From Methylobacterium brachiatum (GTDB taxonomy: Bacteria; Pseudomonadota; Alphaproteobacteria; Rhizobiales; Beijerinckiaceae), in the NCBI RefSeq assembly GCF_020523825.1, contig NZ_JAJALK010000001.1:62001-126000 (forward strand): DNA of 64,000 nt, written 5' to 3'. The notes beneath the pieces were generated by a model. It had not been told where the DNA came from, did not search any database, and saw only the letters and a list, made by a program, of their open reading frames with translations. Shown here piece after piece: positions 60,239 through 64,000 of the stretch. The position numbers and the translations under genes were made by a program. The stretch's first letter is position 1, and every line of letters starts with the position of its first letter.

Positions 60239-61783
60239 ATGCGTAAACTGACCGACGCCCTGACGGGGCAGCGGATCTCAAATGCTATCCTGCCCTGGTC
60301 GGCCGGCCGCATCGCCCCCCTGCTCGCCAGCACGTTGTTCGCGCTTCCGATGGTTGCGCCGGCACAGGCACAACTTCTCCGAGGTGCCCTCGATACAACC
60401 GGAGGCGGTATTCTGGGAACCGGCATCTCGGTCGGCACCACCAATCCCGGGACGGGCATCCTCGGCACCGGCCTGAACGTCGGTACCACCGGCGGCGGTG
60501 TTCTTGGGACCGGGGTGACCGTCGGCACCACTAATCCCGGCACCGGCGTCCTCGGCACGGGCTTGAATGTCGGCAGCACCAGCGGCGGCGTCCTTGGGAC
60601 CGGCCTTCTGGTCGGAACCACGGGTCCCGGTGAGGGCCTGCTCGGGACCGGCCTGTACCTCGGCTCAGTTGGCGGAAGCGCCGGCGGCGGTGGCGGTGGC
60701 GGCACCGGCGGTGGCGGTACCGGCGGAGCAGGCGGTGCTGGGGGTGCGGGTGGCGCCGGCGGGGCCGGTGGCGCGGGCGGGACTGCTGGCGGTGGCAGCG
60801 GCGGCAACGGCCAAGGCATCTATATCGTGACCGGCAACGTCACGCAGTCCCAGGGCCAGACCTTAATTGCCGATCTGCGCCTTTCCCAGCTCTCCAGCGC
60901 CACGGGTGTCGCTGCCAACAACACCAGCGGTCAGGCCGCACCGAGCGCCGTGGGGGCCGACGCCCTCGCGGTGGGCTTCGGATCGAGCGCAGCCGGGACG
61001 GCTTCGACCGCCGTCGGCACCGGGGCGGCCGCGGTCAATACCGGCAGCGTCGCCGTCGGCTACGCGGCGAGCGCCCAGGGGCTCGGCGGCACGGCGGTCG
61101 GTACGGCCTCGGCGGCGTCAGGAGCCGGCAGCACGGCGCTCGGCTTCGTCGCGGGCGCCACGGGCACGGGATCCACGGCGATTGGTGCGGCGGCCTCGGC
61201 CGCCGGCAACAACAGCGTGGCGCTCGGCAATGGCGCGGCGGCCAACCAGGCGAACACCATCGCCATCGGCGCCAACGTCAAGACGACCCAGGCCAACCAG
61301 GTGGCGATCGGCAATGCCGCCAACACCTACACCCTGGCGGGCGTCGCCTCGCAGGCGAGCGCCGCGGCCCAGAGCGGTGCGACCAACTTCGTGACCACCG
61401 ACGCCGCCGGCAATCTCGCCGCCTCGGCCTATGGCCCCTCCACCATCGCCGGCCTCGGCAACCGGATCGATTCGGTCCAAGCCCAGGTGAATAACTTGGA
61501 GGCCAAGACCGACACGATGCAGCGCTACGCGGTCCAGACCCGTAAGGAAGCCCGTCAGGGCGTGGCCATGGCGATCGCGATGGCGACCGCGCCGATGCCG
61601 TCCGCTCCCGGCAAGACCACCTGGGCGACCAACGGCGCGACCTATCGCGGGGAATGGGCCGGCGGCGTCGCCGTCGCGCACCGTCTGCCGACCTGCTGTG
61701 TGCCGATCGCCGTGACCGCCGGTGTCGCCTACGCGGGCGAGAGCAATGTCGGCGTCCGGGCCGGTCTAGCCGGCGAATTCTGA
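60239..61783 (+). CDS. Trimeric autotransporter-like adhesin (YadA head and anchor)
   Basis: A 514-residue surface protein. A signal peptide ends near residue 45 (LPMVAPAQAQ). Residues about 50-135 carry six imperfect copies of a 14-residue unit built on LGTGLxVGTT. A Gly-rich linker with GGAGGAGGAGG follows (about 143-195). The head (about 235-365) has classical YadA units such as STAVGTGAAAVNTGSVAVGY and ANTIAIG. A coiled coil (RIDSVQAQVNNLEAKTDTM) precedes the membrane anchor ending VGVRAGLAGEF. The anchor contains adjacent cysteines in PTCCVP. Start ATG at 60239. It probably mediates adhesion to surfaces or cells. Confidence 0.85.
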   Translation: MRKLTDALTGQRISNAILPWSAGRIAPLLASTLFALPMVAPAQAQLLRGALDTTGGGILGTGISVGTTNPGTGILGTGLNVGTTGGGVLGTGVTVGTTNPGTGVLGTGLNVGSTSGGVLGTGLLVGTTGPGEGLLGTGLYLGSVGGSAGGGGGGGTGGGGTGGAGGAGGAGGAGGAGGAGGTAGGGSGGNGQGIYIVTGNVTQSQGQTLIADLRLSQLSSATGVAANNTSGQAAPSAVGADALAVGFGSSAAGTASTAVGTGAAAVNTGSVAVGYAASAQGLGGTAVGTASAASGAGSTALGFVAGATGTGSTAIGAAASAAGNNSVALGNGAAANQANTIAIGANVKTTQANQVAIGNAANTYTLAGVASQASAAAQSGATNFVTTDAAGNLAASAYGPSTIAGLGNRIDSVQAQVNNLEAKTDTMQRYAVQTRKEARQGVAMAIAMATAPMPSAPGKTTWATNGATYRGEWAGGVAVAHRLPTCCVPIAVTAGVAYAGESNVGVRAGLAGEF

Positions 61784-61821
61784 GGCTGAGACATCGGCGG
61801 GGGCGGATCGACGTTTCGCCC

Positions 61822-61868
61822 TTGCTTACGGAGAAATCCCCGGCATAGTGTCAAATTATGTTGACACT
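61822..61868 (+). promoter_or_regulatory. crtI promoter with PpsR/CrtJ-like palindrome over the start codon
   Basis: TTGCTT (61822-61827) and CATAGT (61844-61849) are 16 bases apart, a possible sigma-70 promoter. The inverted repeat AGTGTCAA-ATTATG-TTGACACT (61847-61868) has eight-bp arms and contains TGT-N12-ACA, the consensus spacing for PpsR/CrtJ repressors. The crtI ATG (61858) lies in its centre. No ribosome site is near, so the mRNA may be leaderless. Confidence 0.6.
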
Positions 61869-63381
61869 CGCGGTCGAGCAGTCGGAACGGCAGGAGACGG
61901 ATCGGCGGCCCCACGCGGTCGTCGTCGGCTCCGGCTTCGGCGGCTTGGCCGCTGCCGTTCGGCTCGGGGCCCGGGGCTACCGGGTCACCGTGCTGGAGCG
62001 TTTGGAGCAGCCGGGCGGCCGCGCCAGGGTGCACCGGCAGGACGGCTTCACGTTTGACGCAGGGCCGACCATCGTCACCGCGCCGCAGCTCTTCGAGGAG
62101 TTGTGGCAGCTCGCCGGCCGCCGCCTGCCCGACGACGTCACGCTGGTCCCGATCGATCCGTTCTACCGGATCCGCTTCGCCGACGGCGCAACCTTCGAGT
62201 ATAGCGGCGATCCCGAGCGGATGCGCGCCGAGGTGGCGCGCTTCGCCCCCGACGACGTCGCCGGCTACGACCGGTTCATGGCGCATAGCCGCGCGGTCTG
62301 CCGGATCGGCTTCGAGCAGCTCGGCCACGTTCCGTTCGGCAGCGTCGGCTCGATGCTGAAGATCGCCCCGGACCTGCTGCGCCTGTCGGGCCACCGCTCG
62401 GTCCATGCCGTGGTGGCGCGCTTCATCCGCGACGAGCGGCTGCGCACCGTGTTCAGCTTCCACCCGCTCCTGATCGGCGGCAACCCGTTCCGGGCGAGCG
62501 CGATCTACTGCCTGATCGCGGATCTCGAGCGGCGCTGGGGCGTCCATTTCGCCATGGGCGGGACCGGGAAACTGGTCGAGGGGCTGGTCCGGCTGATCCG
62601 CAGCCAGAACGGACGGGTCCGGCTGGGCGTCGACGTCGCCCGTATCCGGGTCGAGAACGGGAGCGCGACCGGGGTCGAACTCGCGGGCGGCGAGACGATC
62701 GCGGCCGACCTCGTGGTCTCGAACGCTGATTCGGCGGTGACCCATGCGCGGCTGCTGCCAAAACCCCGGCGCTGGAGCCCCGGGCGGCTCCGGCGGGCGC
62801 GCTCCTCCATGGGCCTGTTCGTCTGGTACTTCGGCACGAAGCGGCGCTACCCGGATGTCGCCCACCACATGATCCTGCTCGGGCCGCGCTATCGCGGGCT
62901 GCTCGCCGATATCTTCGACCGTAAGGTCCTGGCCGAGGATGCGAGCCTCTACCTGCACCGGCCCACCGCCACGGATCCGAGCTTGGCGCCGCCCGGCTGC
63001 GACGCCTTCTACGTGCTGGCCCCGGTGCCGAACCTGGCCGGCGGCCAGGATTGGCGCGCCCTCGCCGAGCCGTACCGGCGCCGGATCGCCGAGATGCTCG
63101 AATCGAGCGTCCTCCCCGGCCTGTCGGACGCCATCGTCACCTCGAAGGTGACGACGCCCCGGGAATTCCAGGACGATTTCCAGAGCTATCGCGGGTCGGG
63201 CTTCGGCCTCGAGCCGGTGCTGACCCAATCCGCGTGGTTCCGGCCGCACAACCGGTCGAGCGACGTGCGCAACCTGTACCTCGTCGGGGCCGGCACGCAT
63301 CCCGGGGCCGGTCTGCCCGGCGTGCTCTCCTCCGCCCGAATCCTCGATCTGGTGGTTCCGGATGCCCGCGTTTCCGCCTGA
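61858..63381 (+). CDS. crtI: Phytoene desaturase (CrtI type)
   Basis: A 507-residue FAD-dependent carotenoid desaturase that converts phytoene toward lycopene or neurosporene. The dinucleotide motif VVVGSGFGGLAAAVRLGARGYRVTVLER is at about residues 22-48, a family signature GGRARVHRQDGFTFDAGPTIV follows, and the C-terminal motif is LYLVGAGTHPGAGLPGVLSSAR. The ATG at 61858 gives a short leader before the FAD motif, and no other start lies between them except a TTG at 61861. It overlaps crtB by 20 bases. Carotenoids protect from light and oxidative stress. Confidence 0.96.
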   Translation: MLTLAVEQSERQETDRRPHAVVVGSGFGGLAAAVRLGARGYRVTVLERLEQPGGRARVHRQDGFTFDAGPTIVTAPQLFEELWQLAGRRLPDDVTLVPIDPFYRIRFADGATFEYSGDPERMRAEVARFAPDDVAGYDRFMAHSRAVCRIGFEQLGHVPFGSVGSMLKIAPDLLRLSGHRSVHAVVARFIRDERLRTVFSFHPLLIGGNPFRASAIYCLIADLERRWGVHFAMGGTGKLVEGLVRLIRSQNGRVRLGVDVARIRVENGSATGVELAGGETIAADLVVSNADSAVTHARLLPKPRRWSPGRLRRARSSMGLFVWYFGTKRRYPDVAHHMILLGPRYRGLLADIFDRKVLAEDASLYLHRPTATDPSLAPPGCDAFYVLAPVPNLAGGQDWRALAEPYRRRIAEMLESSVLPGLSDAIVTSKVTTPREFQDDFQSYRGSGFGLEPVLTQSAWFRPHNRSSDVRNLYLVGAGTHPGAGLPGVLSSARILDLVVPDARVSA

Positions 63382-64000
63382 ATTCGCCAGAGCCGCGGAT
63401 CGCACCGCCTGTCGGGTTGCGATCCGCGCCGGCTCGAAGAGTTTCTTCGCTGCCGGGAAGCTGCTGCCCGGCGAGGTGCGCGAGGCGGCCTACGGGCTCT
63501 ACGCCTTCTGCCGCCTCTCCGACGATCTCGTCGACGAGGCGCCCAACGCCTCCGACCGACGCGACGCGGTCGCGCGCCTCGGCCGCCGAGTCGCACTGGC
63601 CTATGCGGGCGCACCCGCCGATACGCCGGCCGACCGGGCCTTCTCGGAGATCGTCGGCCAATATGCGATCCCGGAAGCGCTGCCCTACGCCCTGATCGAG
63701 GGGTTCGCCTGGGACGCGGAGGGGCGGCGCTACGCGGACCTGGCCGCGCTGCACGGCTACGCCGCCCGGGTCGCGGGCTCGGTCGGGGCCATGATGGCGC
63801 TGATCATGGGCGCGCGCGCCCCGGATGCGCTCGCCCGCGCCTGCGATCTCGGCGCCGCCATGCAGCTCACCAACATCGCCCGCGATGTCGGCGAGGATGC
63901 AAGGATGGGCCGGCTCTACCTGCCCCTCGACTGGATGGTCGCGGCCGGGCTCGACCCCGACGCATTCCTCGCCGATCCGCGGCCGAGCCCGGCGCTGGCG
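63362..64000 (+). CDS. crtB: Phytoene synthase, 3' truncated by the window
   Basis: The first 213 residues of a squalene/phytoene synthase, open to the right edge. Motifs are RLSDDLVDEA (first Asp-rich DxxxD, about residues 52-60) and QLTNIARDVGEDARMGRLYLPLDW (second Asp-rich region, about 168-190). The enzyme joins two geranylgeranyl diphosphates to give phytoene, the substrate of CrtI. The ATG at 63362 overlaps the crtI end by 20 bases, so the two are co-translated. It has no stop in the window. Confidence 0.95.
   Translation, partial: MPAFPPEFARAADRTACRVAIRAGSKSFFAAGKLLPGEVREAAYGLYAFCRLSDDLVDEAPNASDRRDAVARLGRRVALAYAGAPADTPADRAFSEIVGQYAIPEALPYALIEGFAWDAEGRRYADLAALHGYAARVAGSVGAMMALIMGARAPDALARACDLGAAMQLTNIARDVGEDARMGRLYLPLDWMVAAGLDPDAFLADPRPSPALA

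Noticed and set aside
60190..60819. Minus-strand Pro-rich frame opposite the adhesin
   Set aside because: It is the complement of the Gly-rich linker (PPAPPAPP from GGAGGA) and has no independent support.

Overview
The window is a 64-kb piece of a GC-rich alphaproteobacterial chromosome, probably Methylobacterium or a close relative. I base this on the very high GC content, the carotenoid genes crtI and crtB at the right end, the alphaproteobacterial-style urease cluster and short palindromic intergenic repeats. This is recognition from sequence, not a database result. I saw no rRNA, tRNA, CRISPR array, transposase or prophage. Both ends cut through genes: a LivF-type ATPase on the left and crtB on the right.

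1-12.7 kb is catabolic. A LivF-type ATPase, a lambda-crystallin-like hydroxyacid dehydrogenase and a beta-keto acid cleavage enzyme (BKACE) form one operon. A minus-strand set (FAH-family hydrolase, FAD-linked oxidase, DUF167 protein) faces a plus-strand sugar or polyol ABC importer, followed by a two-domain dihydroxyacetone kinase and a D-2-hydroxyacid dehydrogenase. 12.7-16.8 kb (minus) holds an OppA/B/C-type peptide importer without its ATPases, plus a GlcG/HbpS-like protein.

17-25 kb is mixed: an AEC carrier, an AlgX-like SGNH protein, a RibD-C reductase, an alpha/beta-hydrolase, a WcbI-like protein, an MFS carrier, and a more AT-rich gene-poor stretch with an orphan gene. 25-33.3 kb holds an ABC-F ATPase, an HD-GYP phosphodiesterase with a degenerate receiver, a divergent LpxC-like deacetylase, and a Crp-type regulator followed by a PotABC-like importer without a binding protein.

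33.6-39.2 kb (minus) is a urease operon in the order ureAB fusion, vapB, vapC, ureC, DUF29 gene, ureE, ureF, ureG. A toxin-antitoxin pair therefore sits between structural subunits, and ureD is absent. The vapB Shine-Dalgarno sequence lies inside a perfect 10-bp inverted repeat. A LysR gene lies just upstream, and divergent from it is an operon of three start/stop-overlapping genes: a double-GNAT protein, an isochorismatase-like hydrolase and a 72-residue protein.

43.8-48.2 kb is an RND efflux adaptor and pump joined by a 17-codon bridging frame. 48.3-52.5 kb is an acyl-CoA catabolic set (CaiB-type CoA transferase, SDR, acyl-CoA dehydrogenase, mesaconyl-CoA hydratase-like MaoC protein). 52.5-57.2 kb holds palindromic repeats, ohr with a candidate operator, adenine deaminase and ilvD. 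57.2-60 kb (minus) is GDP-fucose synthase plus two SGNH/GDSL hydrolases, likely for surface glycans. 60.2-64 kb holds a trimeric autotransporter-like adhesin, then crtI and crtB. The crtI start codon lies inside a TGT-N12-ACA palindrome of the kind bound by PpsR/CrtJ.

The strongest candidates for new biology are the vapBC insertion with its SD-sequestering repeat, the coupled GNAT/hydrolase/small-protein operon, the LpxC-like paralogue, and the leaderless-looking crtI start within a PpsR-like operator.
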